A stretch of 64,000 nt of DNA, taken from contig CAKTEM010000010.1 of the NCBI GenBank assembly GCA_934548045.1, forward strand, positions 1 through 64,000, in the 5' to 3' direction. Position 1 is the first letter of the stretch. Every line of letters begins with the position of its first letter. Positions 1 through 8,101 of the stretch are shown piece after piece. Both the position numbers and the translations under genes were made by a program. Under the pieces are notes generated by a model. That model searched no databases and was not told the origin of the DNA. It was given only the letters and a program-made list of their open reading frames with translations. Source of the stretch: an uncultured Faecalibacterium sp. (GTDB taxonomy: Bacteria; Bacillota; Clostridia; Oscillospirales; Ruminococcaceae).

Positions 1-32
1 TTGGAAATCGGCACAACCATATAACCGTCTTT

Positions 33-228
33 GATGAAACTATTTTTGTTTCATCGATGACATTGTACCAGCAAGCAATGGAATCTGGTACCAGATTCTG
101 TTTTTTGAGTGCAGACTGAAAATTCTGCACTTCAAAAATGCTTGTTGGGAAAAATCCCAAACCCTTGAACTGCATCCGTTGGATGCAGGCTGTGTGATTG
201 CATCACCAAATGATGCATAGGTCACACA
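33..228. repeat. array of seven consecutive stem-loops
   Basis: Seven inverted repeats follow each other with only a few bases between them. They are 33-40/48-55 (8 bp), 61-65/76-80 (5 bp), the perfect palindrome 81-98, 102-115/123-137 (14 bp with one bulge), 145-150/155-160 (6 bp), 170-177/181-188 (8 bp, 3-nt loop) and a nested pair 191-197/222-228 enclosing 200-205/211-216. No convincing coding frame crosses them. It could be a structured RNA, a DNA-hairpin binding array, or the end of an element continuing left of the window. The hairpins are seen directly; the function is unknown. Confidence 0.7.
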
Positions 229-236
229 AACAAAAT

Positions 237-403
237 GGGGCTGTTGCAAAATAGCTCTCTGAAAAAAATAGCTCTCTGAAAAATAATGCACAAAACCCGG
301 AACCTTTTTGGGGCCAAAACGGCTCAGAAAGGGTTCCGGGTTTCTGATTTTGCGCTATTTCTTTGTGCAAGTTGCTACCGCATTTTTATTTTGCAACAGC
401 CCC
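237..403. mobile_element. MITE-like element with 17-bp terminal inverted repeats
   Basis: The ends 237-253 and 387-403 are perfect inverted copies of a GGGGCTGTTGCAAAATA sequence, which resembles insertion sequence termini. Inside, 295-304 pairs with 332-341 and 287-293 pairs with 363-369, so the whole element can fold into one long hairpin. A 17-bp segment is tandemly duplicated at 251-267 and 268-284 with one mismatch. There is no transposase ORF and no obvious target-site duplication. A non-autonomous, IS-derived miniature element is the best reading; the IS family is not certain. Confidence 0.6.
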
Positions 404-440
404 TTCTTTGAGAAAATGATCATGAAACGCAAATGATAAA

Positions 441-2702
441 TTATTTGCCCAGATGCCAAATGTCGCGGTCATACTCGGCAATGGTACGGTCAGAGGAGAA
501 CATCCCGGCTTTGGCAATGTTCACAAGGCACTTTTTGCGCCAGCCCATGGGGTTGCAGGCATAATCGCTGAGGGCCTGCCCCTTGCGCACCACGTAGGCG
601 TTGAAGTCCGGCAGGGTTTGGAACCAGTCTTTGTGGATGAGCTCGTCGTGCAGGCGGGTCAGATTCTCGGCATGACCGGCGGCCAGCATCTCCGGCCCGG
701 TGAGGAAGTCGATGGCCCGGCGGATGTTGGGGTCGCCCTCGTACCACTGGGCGGCAACATAATCACCGGCGGCGTAACGGTGGATGACCTGCTCGGAGGT
801 CTGGCCAAAGATATAAATGTTCTCGCTGCCTACCTGCTGAGAAATTTCCACATTGGCACCGTCCATGGTGCCCAGCGTCAGCGCGCCGTTCAGCATGAAC
901 TTCATGTTGCCGGTGCCGGAAGCTTCCTTGGAGGCAAGGCTGATCTGCTCGGACAGGTCGCAAGCCGGGATGAGCTTCTCAGCGGCGGTGACGTTGTAGT
1001 TTTCTACGAACACCACCTGTAACCACTTGGATACCTCCGGGTCGGCAGCAATGACCTTGGAGAGGGTCAGCAGAGCGTGGATAATATCTTTTGCAATGGT
1101 GTAGGCCGGGGCAGCCTTGGCACCGAAGATGCTCACCAGCGGCACGGCAGGCAGATGGTCGGCCTTAATCTCATAATACTGGTGGATGAGGTACAGCAGG
1201 TTCAGTTGCTGACGCTTGTATTCGTGCAGGCGCTTGGACTGGATGTCGAACACAGCATTGGTATTTACCTTTACATTCTGGGTGCGTAGCAGCCAGTCGG
1301 CAAGGGCTTTCTTGTTGGCCTTTTTCACAGCGGTCAGCTCGTTCAGTACGGTCTCGTCGTCCGCAAAAGCCAGCAGCTTTTCCAGTTCGGAGGCATCCTT
1401 GCGGAAGCCGGAGCCGATGCGCTTTTCAAGCTCGGCGGTCAAGCGCGGGTCACATTCCAGCAGCCAGCGGCGGAAGGTGATGCCGTTGGTCTTGTTGTTG
1501 AACTTTTCCGGGTACAGCTCGTAGAAGCCGTGCAATTCGGAATTTTTCAGGATTTCGGTGTGCAGCGCTGCCACGCCGTTAGTGGAGTGGGTAAAGTGGA
1601 TGTCCATGTGAGCCATGTGTACCCGGTCGCCCTTATCAATGATGGCAAGGCTCTCGTCTTGCGTGTGGGTGCGGGCCAGCGCATCCAGCTTTTCAATAAT
1701 GGGCATTAGCTGTGGCACCACAGCATCCAGATAGGCGCGGGGCCATTTTTCCAGCGCTTCGGCCAGAATGGTATGGTTGGTGTAGGCACAAGTCTTAGTA
1801 ACGATCTCCACGGCTTCTTCAAATTCGATGCCTTTTTCACCCAGCAGGCGGATGAGTTCCGGGATGACCATGCTGGGATGGGTGTCGTTGATTTGCACGG
1901 CGGCATAGTCAGCCAGATCGTGATAATTACAGCCGCGGGCCGCACACTCGGCAAGAATCAGTTGGGCACCGGCAGAAACCATCAGATACTGCTGGTACAC
2001 CCGCAGGCGGCGGCCCGCCTCGTCGGAGTCGTCTGGATAAAGGAACAGGGTCAGGTTCTTGTCGAAGGCGGTCTTGTCAAAGGCAATGCCGTCGTGGACG
2101 ATGCTCTCATCGATGGTGTCGAGGTCAAACAGGTTCAGGGTGTTGGTGCGGCCCTCATAGCCAGTGACGGCCAGCTTGTACAGCCGGGCGGTGTATTCTT
2201 TGCCTGCCAGCTCCACCGGGTAGGTGATATCGGTCTTTTCCGCCCAGCTGTGGGCGGTCAGCCACGGGTCGGGCTTCTCGTTCTGGATGCCGTCCTCAAA
2301 GGACTGATGGAACAGGCCGAAGTGATACCGCAGGCCCACGCCGTCGCCGGGCAGGTTCAGGGTCGCCAGCGAATCGAGGAAACAGGCAGCCAGACGACCC
2401 AGACCGCCGTTGCCCAGAGAAGGTTCCGGCTCCACTTCCTCGATATCGGACAGGCTCTTGCCCGCAGCGGCCAGAGCATCTCGGGCTTCATCGTACAGCC
2501 CCAGATTGATGAGGTTGTTGGACAGCAGCTTGCCGATGAGGAACTCGGCGCTGATATAGTAAAGCTTGCGGCCGGTGACGGGCTGCACCCGGTCTGCGCT
2601 CTTCTGCCGGACGAGTTCCAGCAGGGCGAGGTACAGTTCCTGATTCGTGCAGTCGGCCAGCGGCTTGCCGGTGAGATTCTGTAACGTTTCGGTGAAGTTC
2701 AT
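441..2702 (-). CDS. glgP: glycogen/maltodextrin phosphorylase (GT35)
   Basis: The enzyme phosphorolyses alpha-1,4-glucans to glucose 1-phosphate in the cytoplasm using PLP. The 753-residue product shows the N-terminal YYISAEFLIG and GNGGLGRLAACF segments and the PLP-lysine motif EASGTGNMKF, with the lysine near residue 601, followed by GTMDGANVEI. The start at 2702 is chosen because AAAGGAGG lies 8 nt upstream; longer in-frame starts lack a site. It is divergent from the AraC-type gene at 2832 and sits beside a maltose PTS/MalQ cluster, so it probably handles maltodextrins formed by MalQ as well as glycogen. No other glycogen genes are in the window. Confidence 0.95.
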   Translation of the reverse strand: MNFTETLQNLTGKPLADCTNQELYLALLELVRQKSADRVQPVTGRKLYYISAEFLIGKLLSNNLINLGLYDEARDALAAAGKSLSDIEEVEPEPSLGNGGLGRLAACFLDSLATLNLPGDGVGLRYHFGLFHQSFEDGIQNEKPDPWLTAHSWAEKTDITYPVELAGKEYTARLYKLAVTGYEGRTNTLNLFDLDTIDESIVHDGIAFDKTAFDKNLTLFLYPDDSDEAGRRLRVYQQYLMVSAGAQLILAECAARGCNYHDLADYAAVQINDTHPSMVIPELIRLLGEKGIEFEEAVEIVTKTCAYTNHTILAEALEKWPRAYLDAVVPQLMPIIEKLDALARTHTQDESLAIIDKGDRVHMAHMDIHFTHSTNGVAALHTEILKNSELHGFYELYPEKFNNKTNGITFRRWLLECDPRLTAELEKRIGSGFRKDASELEKLLAFADDETVLNELTAVKKANKKALADWLLRTQNVKVNTNAVFDIQSKRLHEYKRQQLNLLYLIHQYYEIKADHLPAVPLVSIFGAKAAPAYTIAKDIIHALLTLSKVIAADPEVSKWLQVVFVENYNVTAAEKLIPACDLSEQISLASKEASGTGNMKFMLNGALTLGTMDGANVEISQQVGSENIYIFGQTSEQVIHRYAAGDYVAAQWYEGDPNIRRAIDFLTGPEMLAAGHAENLTRLHDELIHKDWFQTLPDFNAYVVRKGQALSDYACNPMGWRKKCLVNIAKAGMFSSDRTIAEYDRDIWHLGK

Positions 2703-2779
2703 AAGCGGATCCTCCTTTGATACGGAAAGCAGGTTTGACATCTCTGCTTCAAGATATACCACACAAAACACGCAAAATC

Positions 2780-2809
2780 TTGCTGAATTGGTGCAGAATA
2801 TGGTACAAT
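2780..2809 (+). promoter_or_regulatory. possible promoter of the AraC-type gene
   Basis: TTGCTG (2780-2785) and TACAAT (2804-2809) are separated by 18 bp and lie just upstream of the GGGAGGTG ribosome binding site. The -35 box is imperfect. Confidence 0.4.
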
Positions 2810-2831
2810 CCAATCATCGGGAGGTGAGAGT

Positions 2832-3689
2832 ATGCAGAATCAGGCTTCTTTGCAGGAAACCAAGCAGCACGGAGCCGTGCGGTTCCCGTTCAACCTTTAC
2901 CCTTGCACCATCCCGAGAGATTTCCCACAGGTGGCACTCCACTGGCACGACAGCATGGAACTGGTCTTTGTCAAACGGGGTGTGGGGCTGGTGCAGATGG
3001 GCGCTGTGACTTACCCGGCCCGCATGGGGGATATCTTTGTGTTTGCCCCCGGCACCCTCCACGCCCTGCGGCAGGCCGAGGGACAGTCCATGGAGTATGA
3101 GAACATCATCTTTGAACTGGAACTTCTGGGCGGTGCGGGGGACTTGTGCGCTGAAAAGTACATCCTTCCGCTGCAAAGCGGGCGGCTGGCACTGACCGGC
3201 CATCTGACGCCAAATGACCTGTGCTATCTTCCCGCTGCTGCCTGCCTGCGGGAAGTGGAAGATGCCAACCGTGCCAAACGCCCCGGCTATGAGCTGGTCA
3301 TCAAGGGGGAACTGCTGCGCTTTCTGGCATTGCTGATTGCACAGGGAAAGCAGCAGCTCCCCGCAGAGACCGCCGATACCCGGCGGCTGAAAACAGTCCT
3401 GCAATGGCTTTCCGCCCACTACGTCGAAGAACTCCGGGTGGCGGATGCCGCTGAAGTCTGCTCCTGCAGCGCCAGCCACTTCATGCGGTGGTTCCGGCAG
3501 ATGACGGGGCAGAGCTTCGTTACGTTTCTGAACGAATACCGCCTGAACGCCGCCGCCGAAGCGCTGCACACCACGGATGAAACGGTGCTGACTATCGCTT
3601 CCCGGTGCGGGTTTGAAAACTTGTCCTATTTCAACCGGGCGTTCAAGGCACACTTCGGCATGACACCGCGGGAATACCGGAAAAAATAA
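2832..3689 (+). CDS. AraC-family transcriptional regulator with cupin sensor domain
   Basis: The 285-residue protein has an N-terminal cupin-type sensor (about residues 25-100, with the VALHWHDSMELVFV strand) and two C-terminal AraC helix-turn-helix units (about 185-285), ending in the typical GFENLSYFNRAFKAHFGMTPREYR. GGGAGGTG precedes the ATG by 5-6 nt. It is divergent from glgP with about 130 bp between them and precedes the LacI/PTS/MalQ genes, so control of alpha-glucan genes in response to a sugar is a reasonable inference. The ligand is unknown. Confidence 0.9.
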   Translation: MQNQASLQETKQHGAVRFPFNLYPCTIPRDFPQVALHWHDSMELVFVKRGVGLVQMGAVTYPARMGDIFVFAPGTLHALRQAEGQSMEYENIIFELELLGGAGDLCAEKYILPLQSGRLALTGHLTPNDLCYLPAAACLREVEDANRAKRPGYELVIKGELLRFLALLIAQGKQQLPAETADTRRLKTVLQWLSAHYVEELRVADAAEVCSCSASHFMRWFRQMTGQSFVTFLNEYRLNAAAEALHTTDETVLTIASRCGFENLSYFNRAFKAHFGMTPREYRKK

Positions 3690-3736
3690 AAAGCGGCCGT
3701 TCCGCTTCTCCGCGTAGGAGAGGGAACGGCCGTTTT
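3689..3736. terminator. bidirectional intrinsic terminator
   Basis: A 10-bp GC-rich stem (694-703 pairing with 723-732 of kilobase 3) is flanked by an A-run and a T-run. It separates the convergent araC-type and lacI-type genes. Confidence 0.85.
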
Positions 3737-3743
3737 GTGTTTG

Positions 3744-4769
3744 TCAGATTTCCGGCGGCGGGCAGCAGCTTTCCCGGGGGATGAGCTGATGCGGCACGAT
3801 GATTTTGGTTGCCAGAAGATTTGGGTTCTCAATGTGGTTGATGGTCTGACTGGCGGCCTCCATGCCCAGCTGGTAGGGGTTGACGTCCACGGTGGTCAGC
3901 TGCGGGCTGGTGATGCGGGAGAATAGAGAGTTGTTGAAGGACACGATGGAGAGGTCTTTCGGGACGCGCAGACCCAGTTTGCCGCAGAACTGCTCCAGCA
4001 CCACGGCCAGAATATCGTCGCTGACCAGCATGGCGGTAGGATGCTCCGGACCGGTGAGAAGCGTGCGCAGGGCGTCTTCGTAGGCATCGTTCAGGGTGTT
4101 GATCTCCACACAGTCCTCTTCGCGGGGGGTGATGCCGTGCTTGAGCAGGGACATCTGGTAGCCGCGTTTCCGCTCTGCCGAAAACAGCATCGCATTGCTG
4201 ACCCCGAAGTAGGCGATGCGTCGGTGGCCCATTTCGTAGAGGTAGTCGGCGGCTTCCTCACCGGCAAGGGCGTTGTCGTTATCAATATAGATGGTCTGGT
4301 TGGCCGACTGCGCCGCCTTGCCAACAATGACGTGAAGCAGGCCCTCGCTGCGCAGGTAGGCCGCCACCGGGCAGTCCTTTTTGGAATAGAGCAGGATAAA
4401 ACCGTCTGCCTGCGCATTGGCCACCATGCTCTGGATGGCGTCCAGCACTTCGGCGTCGTCCTCGCCGGTGATGACCGTATTCACATACCGCCGTTGATTG
4501 CAGAACTGCCCGATGCCCCGGATGATTTCCAGATGAAACGCATTTTCATACACATCCCGCTGAGAGGAAGGCAGAATGATGCCGATGGTCTTGGAAAATG
4601 CCTCCACCGGTTCCGCCTCAAAGTTCGGCTCATAGCTCAGCTGTGCCATGATGCGGCGCACGCGTTCCTTGGTGTCCCGGCTGATGGAAGGGCTGTCCTT
4701 GCAGGTGCGTGAGACCGTAGAAGGCGAAACGCCTGCCGCTGCGGCAACGTCTTTGATGGTAACTGCCAT
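3744..4769 (-). CDS. LacI-family regulator of the maltose PTS operon
   Basis: The 341-residue protein begins with a canonical LacI DNA-binding headpiece (MAVTIKDVAAAAGVSPSTVS, residues 1-20) and continues into a periplasmic-binding-protein-like effector domain from about residue 60. The start at 4769 is preceded by GGGGAGGAA at good spacing; the longer frame to 4892 has no site. It is divergent from the PTS gene at 5062, and the 290-bp intergenic region carries repeated TTGC(G/A)C dyads that are likely its operators. By position it resembles MalR-type regulators; the effector is not shown. Confidence 0.92.
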   Translation of the reverse strand: MAVTIKDVAAAAGVSPSTVSRTCKDSPSISRDTKERVRRIMAQLSYEPNFEAEPVEAFSKTIGIILPSSQRDVYENAFHLEIIRGIGQFCNQRRYVNTVITGEDDAEVLDAIQSMVANAQADGFILLYSKKDCPVAAYLRSEGLLHVIVGKAAQSANQTIYIDNDNALAGEEAADYLYEMGHRRIAYFGVSNAMLFSAERKRGYQMSLLKHGITPREEDCVEINTLNDAYEDALRTLLTGPEHPTAMLVSDDILAVVLEQFCGKLGLRVPKDLSIVSFNNSLFSRITSPQLTTVDVNPYQLGMEAASQTINHIENPNLLATKIIVPHQLIPRESCCPPPEI

Positions 4770-4843
4770 AGTCTGTTCCTCCCCGATAAGTTTATCTCTA
4801 TTGTAAAGAGGTTTGCACGCAATGTCAATGTTTGCGCAAGGGA

Positions 4844-4860
4844 TTGCGTAAACTGTGCAA
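4844..4860. promoter_or_regulatory. putative LacI-type operator O1
   Basis: TTGCGT and GTGCAA half-sites are arranged as an imperfect dyad with a 5-bp spacer, 75 bp upstream of the lacI-type start. The palindrome TTGCGCAA at 4832-4839 and TTGCACGCAA at 4813-4822 lie alongside. Confidence 0.5.
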
Positions 4861-4983
4861 CGAACGCTCTGCGTAATCTTGACAATTTCCACAAAGAATC
4901 TCGCAACTGATTGTCAAAAAGGTAGAAAGTTTATTTTTGACTCAGAAAACTCTTGTAAAAATTGCGAAATAGGATTATTCTTG

Positions 4984-5001
4984 TTGCGTAAAATCACGCA
5001 A
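4984..5001. promoter_or_regulatory. putative LacI-type operator O2
   Basis: A perfect 6-bp dyad TTGCGT/ACGCAA with a 6-bp spacer lies about 60 bp upstream of the PTS start codon. It is spaced 32 bp (about three helical turns) from O3, as expected for side-by-side regulator binding. Confidence 0.65.
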
Positions 5002-5015
5002 TCAATATGCAACGA

Positions 5016-5033
5016 TTGCGCGGAATTGTGCAA
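5016..5033. promoter_or_regulatory. putative LacI-type operator O3
   Basis: TTGCGC and GTGCAA half-sites with a 6-bp spacer, matching at five of six positions, lie between O2 and the AAGGAGG ribosome binding site of the PTS gene. Binding here could block transcription or initiation. Confidence 0.6.
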
Positions 5034-5061
5034 AAGAGGAAAACTTACAAGGAGGAGCATC

Positions 5062-7260
5062 ATGACAACAACGACACGTTCTGCTGTCGTAACAGCACCT
5101 TTCAGCGGAAAGCTTGTCCCGCTGAGCGAAGTCCCCGATGAGACCTTTGCCAGCGGCATTCTGGGCGAAGGCATTGCCATTGAGCCGTCCGATGGGCTGT
5201 TCTGCAGCCCGGTGGATGGCACTGTGGAGACCATCGCGGAAACGAAACATGCCATTGGCTTTGCGGCAGACAACGATTTGGAGATCCTGGTCCATGTGGG
5301 TCTGGAAACCGTCAGCCTGAAGGGCGAGGGCTTTGAGATTTTTGTCAAAGAGGGCGATAAGGTCAAAGCCGGTCAGCCGGTGGCTAAAGTGGACCTCGGC
5401 CTCATTCGCAGCCGCAGCCTGAAAACCATTACTTCCATTGTTCTGACCGGCGGCGCAGACGATATGGAGTTGCACTGTGCAGAGGGCACCGCAGCGGCGG
5501 GGAAGACCCCGGTGCTGACCCTGACAGCAAAAGGAAAACAGCCTGTCAAAACTGCAGAACCGGCCCCGGCTGCAAAAGAAACCGGCGCCGAAAAGCCGAA
5601 AAAGAAGGGTTTCATCAATTTTGACTTCCTGCAGAAGCTGGGCAAAGTGCTGATGACGGTCATTGCCGTCATGCCTGCGGCCGGTCTGATGATCAGTCTG
5701 GGCAAGCTGGTACAGATGGCAGGCGGTGATGTTTCCATGGTGCTGACCATTGGCACCACCATGGAGAATATCGGCTGGGCCGTTATCAACAATCTGCACA
5801 TCCTGTTCGCAGTCGCCATCGGCGGCAGCTGGGCAAAAGAGCGCGCCGGCGGTGCATTTGCGGCGGTGCTGGCCTTCGCTCTCATCAACGTCATCACCGG
5901 CAACATCTTCGGCGTCACCAGCGCCATGCTGGCAGACCCCAACGCTGTGACCCACACCCTGTTCGGGCAGGAGATCGCCGTCAACGGCTACTTTACCTCT
6001 GTGCTTGGTGCCCCGGCTCTGAATATGGGCGTCTTCGTGGGCATCATTGCCGGTTTTGTGGGCGGTGTGGCGTACAACAAATACTACAACTTCCGTAAGC
6101 TGCCGGATGCGCTGGCCTTCTTCAACGGTAAGCGCTTCGTGCCAATGGTGGTTATTGCTTACTCGGTGGTCATCTCCATCGTTCTGGCTCTGTTCTGGCC
6201 TGTGGTTCAGACCGGCATCAACAACTTCGGCATCTGGATTGCCAACTCTTCCGAAACCTCTCCGGTTCTGGCTCCGTTCATCTACGGCACGCTGGAACGT
6301 CTGCTCCTGCCCTTCGGCCTGCACCATATGCTGACCATCCCCATGAACTACACCTCTTTCGGCGGCACTTATACCATTGCTACCGGCGTCAACGCAGGCA
6401 GTCAGGTATTTGGTCAGGACCCGCTGTGGCTGGCATGGGCCAATGACCTCATCAACTTCAAGAAAGCCGGTGACATGGCAGCTTACAACAATCTGCTGGC
6501 TACCGTCACCCCCGCCCGTTTCAAAGTTGGTCAGATGATTGGTGCCACCGGTCTGCTGCTGGGTATTGCACTGGCCATGTACCACCGCGTCGATGCCGAC
6601 AAGCGTGCCAAGTATAAGTCCATGTTCATCTCTACTGCACTGGCTGTGTTCCTCACCGGCGTTACCGAGCCGCTGGAATTCATGTTCATGTTCTGCGCAA
6701 TGCCGCTGTACATCGTGTACGCTGTCCTTCAGGGCTGCGCCTTTGCAATGGCTGGCATCATTCACCTGCGGCTGCACTCTTTCGGCAATCTGGAATTTAT
6801 CACCCGTATCCCCATGTCCTTGCAGGCTGGTCTGGGCGGCGACATCATCAACTTTGTCATCTGCGTCATTGCATTCTTCGCCATCGGCTATTTTGTGGCC
6901 TATTTCATGATTGGCAAACTGAATCTGGCAACCCCGGGTCGTCTGGGCAACTATACCGATGACAACGCCGCCGATGGTTCTGCTGCGGATGCCAACGCTT
7001 CTAACAAGACCGATGCCAAGTCCGGCAACAGTCAGGCTGAGCGCATCATTGCATTGCTGGGCGGCCGCGAGAACATCGTGCTGGTGGATGCCTGCATGAC
7101 CCGTCTGCGCGTCACCGTGAAAGACCCGGCCAAGGTGGCAGACCTTCCCGCATGGAAGGCAGAAGGCGCACTGAGCCTGCTGGTCAAGGGCGACGGAATT
7201 CAGGCCGTGTACGGCCCCAAGGCAGATGTTCTGAAATCTGACATCAATGATATTTTGTAA
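5062..7260 (+). CDS. PTS IIA-IIC-IIB permease, glucose/maltose family
   Basis: This fused 732-residue sugar transporter phosphorylates its substrate during uptake. Residues 1-155 are a glucose-type IIA domain with both histidines visible (KHAIGF, His63; LVHVGL, His78, the likely phospho-site). An Ala/Pro/Lys linker follows, then a multi-spanning IIC (about 180-640) and a C-terminal IIB with the phospho-cysteine in VDACMTRLRV (Cys678). The start at 5062 has AAGGAGG 6-9 nt upstream; the frame is open further up but lacks a site. With a LacI regulator, a MapP-like phosphatase and MalQ next to it, maltose is the most likely substrate; glucose or another alpha-glucoside is possible. Confidence 0.92.
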   Translation: MTTTTRSAVVTAPFSGKLVPLSEVPDETFASGILGEGIAIEPSDGLFCSPVDGTVETIAETKHAIGFAADNDLEILVHVGLETVSLKGEGFEIFVKEGDKVKAGQPVAKVDLGLIRSRSLKTITSIVLTGGADDMELHCAEGTAAAGKTPVLTLTAKGKQPVKTAEPAPAAKETGAEKPKKKGFINFDFLQKLGKVLMTVIAVMPAAGLMISLGKLVQMAGGDVSMVLTIGTTMENIGWAVINNLHILFAVAIGGSWAKERAGGAFAAVLAFALINVITGNIFGVTSAMLADPNAVTHTLFGQEIAVNGYFTSVLGAPALNMGVFVGIIAGFVGGVAYNKYYNFRKLPDALAFFNGKRFVPMVVIAYSVVISIVLALFWPVVQTGINNFGIWIANSSETSPVLAPFIYGTLERLLLPFGLHHMLTIPMNYTSFGGTYTIATGVNAGSQVFGQDPLWLAWANDLINFKKAGDMAAYNNLLATVTPARFKVGQMIGATGLLLGIALAMYHRVDADKRAKYKSMFISTALAVFLTGVTEPLEFMFMFCAMPLYIVYAVLQGCAFAMAGIIHLRLHSFGNLEFITRIPMSLQAGLGGDIINFVICVIAFFAIGYFVAYFMIGKLNLATPGRLGNYTDDNAADGSAADANASNKTDAKSGNSQAERIIALLGGRENIVLVDACMTRLRVTVKDPAKVADLPAWKAEGALSLLVKGDGIQAVYGPKADVLKSDINDIL

Positions 7261-7266
7261 AACACT

Positions 7267-8085
7267 ATGAAACTTCTGACATTGAACACCCACAGTCTTG
7301 TGGAGCCGGACTACGAGGCCAAACGGGAGACTTTTGTAGACTTTATCGCAAAGGAGCAACCGGATGTGTTCGCCTTGCAGGAGGTGAACCAGACTGCCGC
7401 CGCTCCGCTGCTGGGAAAGACTCCGGCGGGGTACTACCCCTGCCCTTGCAATGACGTTCTGCTCAAAGCGGATAACCATGCCGCCGCAGTGGCTCGGATG
7501 CTGGAAGAACGGGGCGTACATTACCATTGGAGCTGGCTCCCGGCCAAAATCGGCTACGATAAATACGACGAGGGCATGGCCGTATTCAGCCGTGCGCCCA
7601 TCACCGCTGCCGAAAACCTGCTGCTGAGCCAGACGAACGATTACAATTACTGGAAGACCCGCCGTGCGCTGGGCATCTGTGCAGGAGATGTCTGGTACTA
7701 TGCGGTCCACATGGGCTGGTGGAAGGATGAAGAAGAGCCCTTCCTCGCGCAGTGGGAAAAGCTGTCGCAGGCGGCGAGCACAAAAGACAAGGCGTTTCTG
7801 TTGGGCGACTTCAACAGCGAAGCAGCGGTGCACGGGGAAGGCTACGATTTGATCGTCCGGTGCGGCTGGCAGGACACCTACCGTCTTGCACAGCAGCGGG
7901 ATGATGGTTATACGGTCGTACAGGCCATTGACGGCTGGCGGGACGCCCCGGATGCGGCGGCGAAAAAGCGCATCGATCAAATTTGGTGCTCCAAAGCTGT
8001 ACCGGTAAAAAGCAGCCGGGTGGTGTTCAACGGGACGCAGGAACCGCAGGTGTCCGACCATGCGGGCATCCTCATTGAGTTATAA
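7267..8085 (+). CDS. mapP: EEP-fold phosphatase, probable maltose 6'-phosphate phosphatase
   Basis: The 272-residue protein belongs to the endonuclease/exonuclease/phosphatase family. It has the N-terminal LLTLNTHSL strand, the metal-binding glutamate in FALQEVNQT, GDFNSE near residue 180 and the terminal SDHAGILIEL. It has no signal peptide. It begins 6 bp after the PTS stop with only a weak ribosome binding site, suggesting translational coupling. Enterococcus faecalis MapP, an EEP-fold enzyme acting on PTS-imported maltose 6'-phosphate, is the closest functional precedent for this PTS-EEP arrangement. The specific activity is inferred from fold, length and context. Confidence 0.7.
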   Translation: MKLLTLNTHSLVEPDYEAKRETFVDFIAKEQPDVFALQEVNQTAAAPLLGKTPAGYYPCPCNDVLLKADNHAAAVARMLEERGVHYHWSWLPAKIGYDKYDEGMAVFSRAPITAAENLLLSQTNDYNYWKTRRALGICAGDVWYYAVHMGWWKDEEEPFLAQWEKLSQAASTKDKAFLLGDFNSEAAVHGEGYDLIVRCGWQDTYRLAQQRDDGYTVVQAIDGWRDAPDAAAKKRIDQIWCSKAVPVKSSRVVFNGTQEPQVSDHAGILIEL

Positions 8086-8101
8086 AGGAAGGGAAAAGAA
8101 G

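Noticed and set aside
40..291. An 83-codon minus-strand frame in the hairpin array
   Set aside because: It runs through seven inverted repeats and the IS-like end, and lacks a ribosome binding site; the translation is Phe/Cys/Ser-rich noise.
5002..8061. A 1019-codon open frame antisense to the PTS and mapP genes
   Set aside because: It is the mirror of GC-rich third positions in the real genes, has no start signal, and shows no protein family; the plus strand is fully explained.
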